Shown: piece after piece, positions 1 through 10,363 of the stretch | Layout of the letters: every line of letters starts with the position of its first letter | How positions within the stretch are numbered: the first letter of the stretch is position 1 | DNA from: Phycisphaerales bacterium | GTDB lineage: Bacteria; Planctomycetota; Phycisphaerae; Phycisphaerales; UBA1924 | Direction: 5' to 3' | DNA: 64,000 bases | NCBI GenBank assembly: GCA_020845755.1 | Contig: JADLFE010000033.1 | Location: 310,001 to 374,000, forward strand | Program-made: the position numbers and the translations under genes | The notes under the pieces: model-generated | The model's input: only the letters and a program-made list of their open reading frames with translations | Database searches by the model: none | Told to the model about the DNA's origin: nothing

Positions 1-1170
1 GCGCAATCGAGACTGCCGCTGATCTTCGCGCCGAGCAACCGGACTTCACCCCTGGCCGCCATGCCCGCGCACAGGAAAACGCTACCCGCCACGTCGATCC
101 TGTCCGCGCTCAGTGCCTTCCCGGTGCTTTTCTTGGGACCCGGCGGGTTCTCGAACGTACTCCCGCCACAATCGAGATCGCCGCCGATCTTCGCACCGAG
201 CAATCGAACTTCGCCCTTGGTCGTCAGACCTTCACACAAGCATACATTGCCCGCCACATCCATCCCGAAAGCGTTCAGCGCGATCCCGCTGCTTCCCTCA
301 ACTCCCGGCGGGTTCTCAATCGTGCTTCCGCTACAACTAAGATCGCCGCCGATCTTCGCGCCGGGCAGGCGCACCTCACCTTTGGTCGTCATACCCTCGC
401 GCAGCAACACACTGCCCGTCACATTCATCCAGTAGGCGGCCAGCGCGATCCCGCTGCTACCCTCAACTCCCGGAGGATTCTCGAACGTGCTGCCGGTGCA
501 ACTCAGATCGCCGCCGATCTTCGCGCCGGGCAGGCGCACCCCGCCCTTGGCCGTCATACCGTTGTGCAGGAGCACACCGCCCGCTACGTCGATTCCGTCT
601 GCGACCAGGGCGTCTCCGCTGCTTTCCTCAACTCCCGGCCGGTTCTCGAATGTGCTTCCCGAACAATCGAGGCTGCCGCCGATCTTCGCGCCCGGCAGTC
701 GAACCTCGCCCCTGGCCGTCATGCCCTCGCGTAGGAGCACACCGCCCGCCACATCCATCCCGTCCGCGTTCAGCGCCTTTCCGCTGCTTCCCTCAACCCC
801 CGGCGGGTTCTCGAATGTGCTTCCCGAGCAATCGAGGCTGCCGCCGATCATCGCGCCCGGCAGTCGAACCTCGCCCCTGGCTGTCATACGGTCGCTAAGG
901 AACACTTCACCCTTCACCTCGATCCTGTCCGCGCTCAGCGCCTTCCCGTTGCTTTCCTTGAATCCCGGCGGGTTCTCGAACGTGCTCCCGACACAGTCGA
1001 GATCGCCGCCGATCTTCGCACCGAGCAAACGAACTTCGCCTTTGTTCGTACTCTCGCGCACGAATACATTGCCCGTCACATCCATCCCGTCCGCGTGCAG
1101 CGCCCTGCCGCTGCTTCCCTCAACCCCCGGCGGATTCTCGAAGGTGCTGCCGATACAGGCGAGATGGCCA
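1..1170 (-). repeat. Tandem 165-bp coding repeats
   Basis: About seven direct copies recur with the landmark TTCTCGAA (or a close variant) near 151, 313, 478, 643, 808, 973 and 1135. Spacing is 165 bp, with two steps of 162 bp, so the reading frame is always kept. The copies differ mostly by substitutions, which marks them as protein repeats and not CRISPR or satellite DNA. Confidence 0.85.
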
Positions 1171-1685
1171 CCGATCTTCGCGCCAAACAGTCGAACCTCG
1201 CCGCGGACAACCATGCCGGCGTCGAGGTGAATGCTGCCGTCCGTGCGAAGCTGTTGCCCAAAGAACGCCCCAGTGTGGGAGCCCGTGAGACAAAGGCCGG
1301 GCAACCACGCGTGCGCTAGCGCCAATCCATCTTCGATCGCGCACTGCTTCCAGCCAATCCGGCGGTGCAATCGCGCGCCGAATAGATCGACTGCGCCGTC
1401 AATGCGAGCATTCTCAAATATGACCCCATGCTCATGCACCAGCCCCGCCGCCTCTTCATCCACCAGCAACCACCGCAGCACCTCGGCCCTGATCTTCCGA
1501 TGCTCGCCCCACTTCTCCCAGCAGCCCCACGCCGACTCGCGCGTCAGCTTCTCGTCCCCCTCCTGATCCGCCACATCCGCGACGGCTCCCTCCGCCGCGG
1601 CACGCAGCATCTTCGCCTCGCCCGGCAAGAGATTGCCGAACTTCTCCATCGCCAGCTGGATCAGTTCCTTAGCAGGGTCCGCCAT
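1..1685 (-). CDS. 55-residue-repeat protein, 3' end outside window (partial)
   Basis: An open minus-strand frame of 561 codons runs from an ATG at 1685 to the window edge without a stop, so the C-terminus is missing. After a unique N-terminal region of about 170 residues the protein consists of about seven copies of a 55-residue unit (165 bp, two copies 162 bp) with the core GEVRLLGAKIGG, then LDCSGSTFENPPG, then SGKALNADGMDVAG. The regular Gly/Leu/Asp/Cys spacing resembles pentapeptide-like beta-solenoid repeats, so a solenoid surface or scaffold role is possible. No catalytic motif or signal peptide is visible; the N-terminus begins MADPAKELIQLAMEKFG. The start is backed by a TACACT hexamer 6 nt upstream. 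Function unknown. The plus-strand readings here are shadows. Confidence 0.8.
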   Translation of the reverse strand, partial: MADPAKELIQLAMEKFGNLLPGEAKMLRAAAEGAVADVADQEGDEKLTRESAWGCWEKWGEHRKIRAEVLRWLLVDEEAAGLVHEHGVIFENARIDGAVDLFGARLHRRIGWKQCAIEDGLALAHAWLPGLCLTGSHTGAFFGQQLRTDGSIHLDAGMVVRGEVRLFGAKIGGHLACIGSTFENPPGVEGSSGRALHADGMDVTGNVFVRESTNKGEVRLLGAKIGGDLDCVGSTFENPPGFKESNGKALSADRIEVKGEVFLSDRMTARGEVRLPGAMIGGSLDCSGSTFENPPGVEGSSGKALNADGMDVAGGVLLREGMTARGEVRLPGAKIGGSLDCSGSTFENRPGVEESSGDALVADGIDVAGGVLLHNGMTAKGGVRLPGAKIGGDLSCTGSTFENPPGVEGSSGIALAAYWMNVTGSVLLREGMTTKGEVRLPGAKIGGDLSCSGSTIENPPGVEGSSGIALNAFGMDVAGNVCLCEGLTTKGEVRLLGAKIGGDLDCGGSTFENPPGPKKSTGKALSADRIDVAGSVFLCAGMAARGEVRLLGAKISGSLDC

Positions 1686-1691
1686 GAGCGC

Positions 1692-1697
1692 AGTGTA
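1692..1697 (-). promoter_or_regulatory. -10-like TACACT 6 nt before the repeat-protein ATG
   Basis: TACACT on the minus strand ends 6 nt before the ATG at 1685, so transcription would begin at or next to the start codon (leaderless). No Shine-Dalgarno sequence is present. Confidence 0.5.
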
Positions 1698-1763
1698 ACA
1701 CGCACCCCGGATATCACACCACGGGTCGCCGTCCGCCCGACTTCGCTTCCCGATACCCGACGC

Positions 1764-4475
<2,712 letters not shown>

Positions 4476-4676
4476 GCCGCACCTCCGGGGGCGATCGCCC
4501 CGACCAGCACGTTGCAAGCCGCGGGCCAGCCCCAAACCGCATCGTCAGGCGTTTGGCCCACGCCGCGGCGGGCCGAACGCCATCACCCCCCGGGTTGACC
4601 AACCAGCGCGGCACGACCGCGCGCCGGGCATGTCAGTTTGGCAGGAGCGAGGCGCTCTTGCGAGCGGACGAGGCCG

Positions 4677-4844
4677 CTACACCGTGATGTCCAGGTGGAA
4701 CATGGCGCGACGCTGGGCCTGCGCCTGGGCCGCGGCCCGCCGGATCTCGGCCGAAACCTGCGACAACGAGGTGCCCGACACGCGGGTCAGCATCGCGCGT
4801 CGGGCCACGTTGTCGGCGATGGTCTGGCGCAAGAGCGCAGCCAT
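4677..4844 (-). CDS. Small hypothetical protein, 55 aa
   Basis: A short minus-strand frame from ATG 4844 encodes a mostly helical, Ala/Gln/Arg-rich peptide (MAALLRQTIADNVARR..., ending FHLDITV). TACAAT, a near-perfect -10, lies 9 nt before this ATG, which argues for it over the upstream ATG at 4877 or TTG at 4886. It lies between clpB and a YjfB-like gene on the same strand. No family is recognised, and the small size keeps the call tentative. Confidence 0.45.
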   Translation of the reverse strand: MAALLRQTIADNVARRAMLTRVSGTSLSQVSAEIRRAAAQAQAQRRAMFHLDITV

Positions 4845-4853
4845 GGCAGCCGG

Positions 4854-4859
4854 ATTGTA
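4854..4859 (-). promoter_or_regulatory. -10-like TACAAT upstream of small gene
   Basis: TACAAT on the minus strand matches the sigma-70 -10 consensus at 5 of 6 positions and lies 9 nt before ATG 4844. No convincing -35 is visible. Confidence 0.35.
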
Positions 4860-5034
4860 AATCTGCCCGATCCGCATCCATCGCAAGCATCGACGTTCCG
4901 CCCCGACCGCGCAACTATCGACAACTCCGCCGGAACATTCGCCACGCCGACGTACCGATTGATCTGTTTGTCCGATTGGTTATCGGGAAGGCGTGGATTT
5001 CAGGACGCGATATGCGTCCGGATACCCGCCCGAC

Positions 5035-5226
5035 TCAGGCGTACACGTCGAGCGAGCCGTCCCCGCCAGCGTTGAGCGAGTCTCCCACCGCCGCCGCCTG
5101 TTTGATCAATTCGACCATCGCGTCGCCCTGCGCCCGTTCGCTGTCCATGGCTTTCTTTGCCACCGCGATCTGCACCTGGTAGTTCGTGTTCGACGTGATC
5201 TGGGATACGACGCTGGAGGAGTCCAT
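5035..5226 (-). CDS. YjfB-like putative motility protein
   Basis: The 63-residue product starts MDSSSVVSQITSNTNYQVQIAVAKKAMD and continues with a helical stretch ending near a short Gly/Asp tail. The layout (short Ser-rich start, helix with QVxxAxxKKAxD, then GDAMVELI) matches the YjfB_motility family, small proteins linked to flagellar motility in Bacillus and others. That role is family knowledge; here only the match in size and pattern is seen. The start at ATG 5226 has a weak AGAAG ribosome site. No flagellar gene is in the window. Confidence 0.6.
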   Translation of the reverse strand: MDSSSVVSQITSNTNYQVQIAVAKKAMDSERAQGDAMVELIKQAAAVGDSLNAGGDGSLDVYA

Positions 5227-5406
5227 GCCGCTTCTATCGGTCCGAAGCCGGGGCCATCACATCCCGGCCGAGAACGCGGAGCGATTTGGTGCGTCTATCC
5301 ACAGGACGGATCGGACGGGTGGGTCGAATTTGCCCCAAATTTGCATGTCACCCCGAACAAACCGGGATCAAACGGGCCCCCGGCTACGAATCGGACGATC
5401 CGGGCG

Positions 5407-5435
5407 TTGACTCGATCCCCCGGGTTCGGTACAAC
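5407..5435 (+). promoter_or_regulatory. Sigma-70-type promoter for the small lipoprotein
   Basis: TTGACT (5407-5412), a 17-bp spacer, then TACAAC (5430-5435). Transcription would start near 5442, leaving a leader of about 19 nt that contains the GAAGGAG ribosome site of the gene at 5461. Confidence 0.6.
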
Positions 5436-5460
5436 ACCCGCCCCGAAGGAGCGTTTTGGA

Positions 5461-5739
5461 ATGAAGAAGATCAACCATCGTCTCGCCGCTCTCTTGGCCG
5501 CCGCCGCCGTCGGCACGCTCGTCGGCTGCTCCACCAGCGATTACAACGAGGAACTCGCCGACGATATCCGCGGCGATTTGTCGCCCGAACTCGACACCAT
5601 GCACGAGCGCCCGACGGACGTGAAGAACCGCCACGCCCTCATGGTCGACGAGAACCTCCGCCTGCTCAACGAGGATATGGCACGCCTGCTCCTGCTCGAT
5701 CGTCCGAGCATCCTGTCCGAGCACCCGATGCCCCACTGA
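5461..5739 (+). CDS. Small predicted lipoprotein, 92 aa
   Basis: MKKINHRLAALLAAAAVGT followed by LVGC is a clear lipoprotein signal peptide with the lipidated Cys near residue 23. The mature part (about 70 residues) is acidic and helical (DYNEELADDIRGDLSPELDTMHERP) and has no recognised domain. A GAAGGAG ribosome site lies 9 nt before the ATG, a TTGACT-17-TACAAC promoter lies just upstream, and a strong terminator follows, so this is a single-gene unit. It is probably a membrane-anchored periplasmic protein of unknown role. Confidence 0.8.
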   Translation: MKKINHRLAALLAAAAVGTLVGCSTSDYNEELADDIRGDLSPELDTMHERPTDVKNRHALMVDENLRLLNEDMARLLLLDRPSILSEHPMPH

Positions 5740-5766
5740 TCGGACCACCCAGTTCGAGACCATATG

Positions 5767-5790
5767 GCGTGCCGATCGGCACGCTTTTTT
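5767..5790 (+). terminator. Rho-independent terminator
   Basis: GCGTGCC-GATC-GGCACGC, a perfect 7-bp stem with a 4-nt loop (5767-5784), followed by six T residues. It lies 28 nt after the stop codon of the small lipoprotein gene. Confidence 0.85.
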
Positions 5791-6024
5791 CTTGGACAAA
5801 TCCACCGACGAGCCACGCGACCGTGATTCGTGTGATCGACACGCGATGAATGTTCTCCGGATCCATCGTCCACGCGCCGCGGAGCGTGAACGAGATCACT
5901 CTCGACGCGTTGTCACCACGCCACGCGGCACAACTACATGCGGCCTGCGACTTGCGTGCCATCGCACATTGCGACCAACTACGACGTGGGTGGAAGCCAT
6001 CGGGCGTCGAAGCGTGGCCGGGCA

Positions 6025-6441
6025 CTACGCCGCGGTGTACTTGCCTCGATCGAGCTTCTTGAACTTGTCAGTGTGCTTGATCAGCGCCTGGTTGACGATG
6101 GTTCGGAAGTTGGGCGACGTGGTCTTGTAGCCGGCCCGCTGCACGGCCACAGAAACCTCGGTCACGCCCATGGTCTTGCCTTTGAGCACCTTCGCCAGGA
6201 ACGGCACGAGGCCCATGGTGTTCTGCGGGCGCTTACGCACGCCGCCTGCCCGCACGACGCCGCCCGCCGAGATATCGAGCAGGGCGAGCTGGGCGTCGAT
6301 GGCCCCGATCTGCGCCGCCAGTTTTTCACGCTTCTTCAGCAACTTGCCGGACGAGCGCCGGCGACGCTCAAGTTCCTTTCGCAAGTCTTCAACCGACGCC
6401 CCACGCAATGATCCGCCCGTTCGCTCAGATTTCTTCGCCAT
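6025..6441 (-). CDS. Basic HTH-like protein, 138 aa (hypothetical)
   Basis: The start MAKKSERTGG is chosen because GAGAGG lies 9 nt before ATG 6441; ATGs at 6450 and 6462 are in frame. Residues about 15-60 are a strongly charged coiled coil (VEDLRKELERRRRSSGKLLKKREK). The C-terminal about 60 residues (GLVPFLAKVL... GVTEVSVAVQRAGYKT... RTIVNQALIK... KLDRGKYTAA) have the pattern of HARE-HTH-like winged helices, including the closing RGKYT strand. It is probably a DNA-binding protein. It is encoded just downstream of parB on the same strand. Confidence 0.7.
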   Translation of the reverse strand: MAKKSERTGGSLRGASVEDLRKELERRRRSSGKLLKKREKLAAQIGAIDAQLALLDISAGGVVRAGGVRKRPQNTMGLVPFLAKVLKGKTMGVTEVSVAVQRAGYKTTSPNFRTIVNQALIKHTDKFKKLDRGKYTAA

Positions 6442-6600
6442 GGACTTCATCCTCTCGTGCATCACACGCCGGAGTTCAGCAACGCGTCGCCGCCATAATA
6501 CACCACGTATATGGAGATGTGCTGAACCAACGTGAGATAACGAGTAGTTTTGTCTGGTTTGGCTGTTGTTGGTGGGGCATTTCACACGCCCCGGTGCGAT

Positions 6601-7533
6601 TCAACCTCTCGATTGAAATCCAAGGCGAGACATCAAACCGTCAAAGTGGTCAAGCCCGTAGAACTCGAGCACGACGCGACCCTTTTCTCCCTTGGAATCG
6701 GTGTGAATCGAGACCTTGGTTCCGAGGTGTTCTCCAAGGCGGCGTTCAAGATCAGAGATCGCCGCCGCCTGAGCCGACGACAGTTGTTTCGAGGGCTTCA
6801 ACTCGCGCCTGCTTCCTTCTGCCAGGCCCGAGGCCGCACGCTCGATCCGCCGAACACTCCACTCTTCCGTCGCCGCCTTCTCGGCGATCGCCTCGCGCGA
6901 CGCGCCCGCGGGCGCCATCAGGAGCGCCTTGCCGTGCCCCGCACTCAACCGGCCCATCACGATCATGTCGCGGATCGAGGGCTCGAGTTCGGTGAGGCGG
7001 ATCAGGTTCGCGACCGTCGAGCGGTCTATTCCCACACGCTCGGCCACCTGCGCCTGTGTCAGTCCGAATCGATCTATCAACCCGCGCATCGCCACGCCAC
7101 GCTCGATCGGGTTCAGGTCCTCGCGCTGCACGTTCTCAATGACCGCCCACTCGGCCGATTCCGCATCCGACAGCGTCTTGACAATCGCCGGGATCTCAAT
7201 CAGGCCCGCGAGTTTCGCCGCCCTCCAGCGCCGCTCGCCCGCGACGATCTCATACCCCCCCACCGCCCGCGGCCGGACCAGAATTGGCTGGACAACCCCA
7301 ACCCTTCGAATCGAATCGGCCAACTCGGAAAGACCAGCATCACCGAAACTTGTTCTGGGTTGGTATTTGTTTGGTATACAGTCCTCGAGTTTGACCTGTG
7401 TCGAGTCGGTGGCGGGCGGAAGTGGTCGCTCGGGGGTATTGGATACCTGAACTGGTGTTGTTGGAGTTGAGTCAAGGAGTGCGATCAGACCTCGACCAAG
7501 ACGGCGTGGGCGTGCAGAAGATTCACTACTCAT
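6601..7533 (-). CDS. parB: Chromosome partitioning protein ParB (CTPase)
   Basis: ParB binds parS and spreads as a CTP-dependent clamp to organise the replication-origin region. The 310-residue product has the N-terminal ParA-contact motif RRLGRGLIALL (10-20), the ParB/Srx CTP-binding fold with GERRWR (99-104) and ENVQREDLNP (133-142), a helix-turn-helix LTQAQVAERVGIDRSTV (158-174) and a C-terminal dimerisation region ending in EFYGLDHFDGLMSRLGF. GGAGG lies 5 nt before ATG 7533. It is divergent from the NUDIX gene, which carries two parS-like sites. Its ParA partner is not adjacent but at 46193-47128. Confidence 0.95.
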   Translation of the reverse strand: MSSESSARPRRLGRGLIALLDSTPTTPVQVSNTPERPLPPATDSTQVKLEDCIPNKYQPRTSFGDAGLSELADSIRRVGVVQPILVRPRAVGGYEIVAGERRWRAAKLAGLIEIPAIVKTLSDAESAEWAVIENVQREDLNPIERGVAMRGLIDRFGLTQAQVAERVGIDRSTVANLIRLTELEPSIRDMIVMGRLSAGHGKALLMAPAGASREAIAEKAATEEWSVRRIERAASGLAEGSRRELKPSKQLSSAQAAAISDLERRLGEHLGTKVSIHTDSKGEKGRVVLEFYGLDHFDGLMSRLGFQSRG

Positions 7534-7603
7534 GGGGCCTCCGTGCCGATGCGAATAGCGCCCATCGTAACACTCCCCCGCTCACTCAACAACCGGAGGC
7601 GGC

Positions 7604-8053
7604 ATGTCGGAACGAACGATCGAACTCATCGCGAGAGGACTTGCGATCCGCGATGGCCGCGTGCTGCTGTGCAAAAACGTGAAGCACGGGTACTACTTCC
7701 TCCCGGGTGGACACGTCGAATTCGGAGAGACCGCGGACGCTGCCCTGGTTCGCGAATTTGGCGAGGAAGCAGGGGTCGCGGCATCATGCACCAGCGTTGC
7801 GCTGGTGGCGGAACACATTTTCGATCGCGTCAAGGGCCCGTGTCACGAAGTCAACGTGGTGTTTCACGTGGAACTCCCCGACACCGACGTTGTCAGCCGA
7901 GAGAAGAAGATTGCGTTCGAATGGCTCGATCTCGCGCACGTTGGCGATCAGGATCTGCGGCCAAACTGCATCAAGGCGTGGTTGGTCGCGGGTGGGCGGG
8001 CTAGTCATTCGGCGTCATGGGTTAGCGAGCGAGTGTTGCACGTGGAACACTAG
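7604..8053 (+). CDS. NUDIX hydrolase
   Basis: The 149-residue protein contains a complete Nudix box, GHVEFGETADAALVREFGEE followed by AGV (about residues 35-57), matching Gx5Ex7REUxEExGU, so it should hydrolyse a nucleoside diphosphate linked to another moiety using Mg2+. The substrate cannot be told. GGAGG precedes the ATG at 4 nt. It overlaps the convergent ABC gene by 4 nt at the stop codons (CTAG). Two parS-like sequences lie within the coding region, in the codons for FHVE and LHVE, so the gene also serves as the probable partition site. Confidence 0.9.
   Translation: MSERTIELIARGLAIRDGRVLLCKNVKHGYYFLPGGHVEFGETADAALVREFGEEAGVAASCTSVALVAEHIFDRVKGPCHEVNVVFHVELPDTDVVSREKKIAFEWLDLAHVGDQDLRPNCIKAWLVAGGRASHSASWVSERVLHVEH
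7860..7875. promoter_or_regulatory. parS: parS-like ParB-binding site 1
   Basis: TGTTTCACGTGGAACT differs at two positions from the canonical TGTTTCACGTGAAACA and retains the CACGTG core. It is inside the NUDIX gene, about 330 bp from the parB start codon. Confidence 0.7.
8034..8049. promoter_or_regulatory. parS: parS-like ParB-binding site 2
   Basis: TGTTGCACGTGGAACA differs at one position from the known parS variant TGTTCCACGTGGAACA. It ends 2 nt before the NUDIX stop codon and 159 bp after site 1. Confidence 0.75.
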
Positions 8054-9096
8054 CCGGCAATCACAGCAACTTCGCCGTCAACAGACACGCTAACCCGGTC
8101 GCCGACACGAAAGGTGGGGGATCCCGCTTCGAGCGAGAGGACGGACAGGTTCCCGGCCCGAAGGGTGTACCGGGTGTGATGGCCGACGAAACTTATGTCC
8201 TTGATCTCCGCAGGCAGGCCATTTCCAATGTTCAGTCGTACTTGTTCTGGTCGAACCACAGCGGTCACCATTTGTCCCGCAACGCCAACCCCCGCCATCG
8301 TTCCGAGCGGGGATTCAGCATGCAGGCGGCCCGCGACCCCGGGAATGGCTGTGGCGGGGATGAAATTTGCCTCTCCAAGGAATTCGGCCACAAATTTCGA
8401 TGTGGGCCGCGAATACATCTCCGCCGGCGGACCCACCTGCGCCACCACGCCCCTGGTAAGCACCGCGATCCGATCGCCGATCGCCATCGCCTCTTCTCGA
8501 TCGTGCGTCACGCAAATGGTCGTCATCTCAAATTCACGGCAAAGCCGCCTGATCTCGTCACGAAGTTCATGGCGCAGTTTGGCGTCGAGGTTTGAAAGGG
8601 GTTCATCGAGGAGGAGCACGTCCGGGCGGATGACCAGGGCGCGTGCGAGCGCCACCCGCTGCTGCTGACCACCCGAAAGTTGGTTTGGCTTGCGATCGGA
8701 ATATGATCGCATTTTGACAGCATCAAGAGCGGCCGCGATTCGGTCTGCGGCCTCAGAAGTGGGGGTCCTACGAACTCGGAGTCCGAACGCGACATTTTCC
8801 GCCACGGTCAGGTGTGGCCAGAGGGCGTAGGACTGAAAGACCATGCCCGTGTTTCGTTTGTTGGCGGGCACGTCGGTGACGTCGTGATCATCGAAGTGGA
8901 TCCGGCCCTCGGTCGGCTCGATGAATCCGGCGATCATGCGGAGGATGGTGGTTTTGCCGCAGCCGCTGGGGCCTAAAAGGAAGAAGAGTTCGCCGGGGTT
9001 GATGCTGAGATCGACGAGATCGATCACCCTGGTTGCCGGTCCCTTGGTGGCGGGGTAGTCCTTCACCACTTTGGTGAGCGTGATCGCGGTGGGCAT
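8050..9096 (-). CDS. ABC transporter ATPase with TOBE domain (PotA/FbpC/CysA type)
   Basis: Cytoplasmic ATPase of an import complex. It shows Walker A GPSGCGKT, Q-loop FQSYALWPH, signature LSGGQQQR, Walker B VLLLDEP, D-loop SNLDAK and switch His in CVTHD, followed by a C-terminal TOBE-like region (about 240-348; VVRPEQVRLN). This layout is typical of importers for polyamines, iron(III), sulfate, sugars or similar, and the sequence does not choose among them. The start MPTAITLTKVVKDYPA at 9096 is preferred over the upstream frame because it fits the family. No permease or binding protein is adjacent. The gene is divergent from the DUF721 gene. Confidence 0.9.
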   Translation of the reverse strand: MPTAITLTKVVKDYPATKGPATRVIDLVDLSINPGELFFLLGPSGCGKTTILRMIAGFIEPTEGRIHFDDHDVTDVPANKRNTGMVFQSYALWPHLTVAENVAFGLRVRRTPTSEAADRIAAALDAVKMRSYSDRKPNQLSGGQQQRVALARALVIRPDVLLLDEPLSNLDAKLRHELRDEIRRLCREFEMTTICVTHDREEAMAIGDRIAVLTRGVVAQVGPPAEMYSRPTSKFVAEFLGEANFIPATAIPGVAGRLHAESPLGTMAGVGVAGQMVTAVVRPEQVRLNIGNGLPAEIKDISFVGHHTRYTLRAGNLSVLSLEAGSPTFRVGDRVSVSVDGEVAVIAG

Positions 9097-9135
9097 GAGG
9101 GCGACACGATAGCAGGGCCGCGTCACGCCGGTTGC

Positions 9136-9141
9136 TACGCT
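9136..9141 (+). promoter_or_regulatory. -10-like TACGCT 7 nt before DUF721 gene
   Basis: TACGCT ends 7 nt before ATG 9149, and no ribosome-binding site is present. This suggests a leaderless transcript. Confidence 0.45.
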
Positions 9142-9148
9142 GGTGTGA

Positions 9149-9505
9149 ATGTCCACGCCGCGCACCCTGAAGCACAGTCTTTCGTCGATCGAGAAACTGC
9201 GGTCTATCCGTCCGGGATTCCGTGCGGCGGGAACGCTCGAGACGCCGATGAACCAGTTGTGCCAGACCCTTCGGCGTCAGTCGAGGGCGGTGGGGGGGCT
9301 GCACGACACGTGGGAGCGGCTGGCGCCCCCGGAGTTGAAGGCGATGTGCCGGATCCGCGGCCTGTCCAAGCGGACGATCACGCTGCTGGTGCGGGATTCG
9401 TCCGCCTGCTTCGAGGCCGACCGCCTGCTCCGGTCGGGCCTGGGCGACGGGCTGTGCCGGGCGTGCGGAGCGTCGTGGATCAGGGTTATTGTTGATACAC
9501 AATAA
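9149..9505 (+). CDS. DciA/DUF721-like protein
   Basis: The 118-residue product contains the DUF721 pattern W..L.PPEL followed by a beta-strand core (residues about 50-95: TWERLAPPELKAMCRIRGLSK, then TLLVRDSSACFEADRLLRSG). DUF721 proteins include DciA, the ancestral loader of the replicative helicase DnaB, so a replication role is possible. That is family knowledge, and nothing in the neighbourhood proves it. The C-terminus is short and Cys-containing (CRACG). The gene starts divergently from the ABC ATPase and is followed by an AT-rich stretch. Confidence 0.7.
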   Translation: MSTPRTLKHSLSSIEKLRSIRPGFRAAGTLETPMNQLCQTLRRQSRAVGGLHDTWERLAPPELKAMCRIRGLSKRTITLLVRDSSACFEADRLLRSGLGDGLCRACGASWIRVIVDTQ

Positions 9506-9545
9506 AAACATTATATCATAGAAAACAACATGTCATAATAAAACG

Positions 9546-9573
9546 AAACACCCGGCGGCGTGGCCGGGTGTTT
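9546..9573 (-). terminator. Hairpin terminator between convergent genes
   Basis: AAACACCCGGC (9546-9556), a 6-nt loop, then GCCGGGTGTTT (9563-9573): an 11-bp perfect stem. Read on the minus strand it is followed by a T-rich run (TTTCGTTTTATT), so it ends the PEP-CTERM gene; it may also stop the opposing transcript. Confidence 0.8.
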
Positions 9574-9652
9574 CAGAGGTTGATCGTTGCGTTCGAAGTT
9601 CGCGGGTCGGGAGGGCGGTCACGCCGCCGGCCCTGGTTCGATCAACCGATGT

Positions 9653-10363
9653 TTACTTGCCGCGACGCTGACGACGGGCCGCGAGAAGACCGCCGAGGCC
9701 GGCGAGGCTGGCGGCGCCGGGCGTCGGGACATAGATCAGTTGGTCCTGGGCGCCGTTGTTGGTCAGTCCCAGCACCGGGGCATTGCGGGCGGTGTGGCCG
9801 ATCGAGTTGATCAGCATGTTGTACTTGGTGACGATACCCGAGGAGAGGGCGCCGCCGCCGGTGTTGGTGGCCTTGAAGCCGCCGCCCGAGAGACCCAGGC
9901 CGGCGAAGCTGGCGCTGGGGTTGTAGTCGGCGACGATATCCCACACGGCCAACTGGAAGGCGGTGGCCATCTCGTTGTTCAGGCCGGTCTGCGCGATCGT
10001 CAGGCCCGCGGTGGTGTAGATGTCGCGGATGGCGTTGGCCTTGTCGACGCCCATGGGCGCCGAGTTGGGGGTCCAGCGCGGATCGACGACCATGTAAGTC
10101 TTGTATGTGCTGGTGACGTGTTCTGCGAAGTCGGTGCAGAACGTCAACTTGTCGCCGTTCAAGCGCGAGGACCAGCCCGTGCCGCCCGTGATCGTGTGCT
10201 TCAACTGGCCGGCGAACACGCTGAGCGTCGTGGAGAAATAGGTGGCCTTGACGTTCGAGCCCGATCCGGTGCCGGTGAACTTCATGCTCACGGTGTCCGC
10301 GGCGAGCGCGCCGGAGGCGAAACCGGCGGCGGCGACAACGGCGGCGATCATCGTGGTCTTCAT
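9653..10363 (-). CDS. Secreted PEP-CTERM-like protein with thioester-like domain features
   Basis: The 236-residue protein has a signal peptide (MKTTMIAAVVAAAGFASGALAA), a body with FCTDFAE and, later, ATAFQLAVWDIVADY, and a C-terminal sorting tail PTPGAASLAGLGGLL followed by Arg-rich residues. The FCxD ... AFQLAxWEI pairing is common in exported PEP-CTERM proteins that resemble thioester-domain folds; whether a thioester forms is unknown. GAAGGAG lies 7 nt before ATG 10363. The tail predicts exosortase-dependent processing at the membrane. It is divergent from dnaE and has its own terminator. Confidence 0.85.
   Translation of the reverse strand: MKTTMIAAVVAAAGFASGALAADTVSMKFTGTGSGSNVKATYFSTTLSVFAGQLKHTITGGTGWSSRLNGDKLTFCTDFAEHVTSTYKTYMVVDPRWTPNSAPMGVDKANAIRDIYTTAGLTIAQTGLNNEMATAFQLAVWDIVADYNPSASFAGLGLSGGGFKATNTGGGALSSGIVTKYNMLINSIGHTARNAPVLGLTNNGAQDQLIYVPTPGAASLAGLGGLLAARRQRRGK

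Noticed and set aside
1..1170. CRISPR-like tandem repeat
   Set aside because: The 165-bp periodicity with point substitutions and kept frame is protein-level repetition; there are no short palindromic repeats or unique spacers.
5227..5260. Flagellar sigma-28-type promoter upstream of the YjfB-like gene
   Set aside because: ACCGATAG resembles the -10 GCCGATAA, but no TAAA is found at the required spacing.
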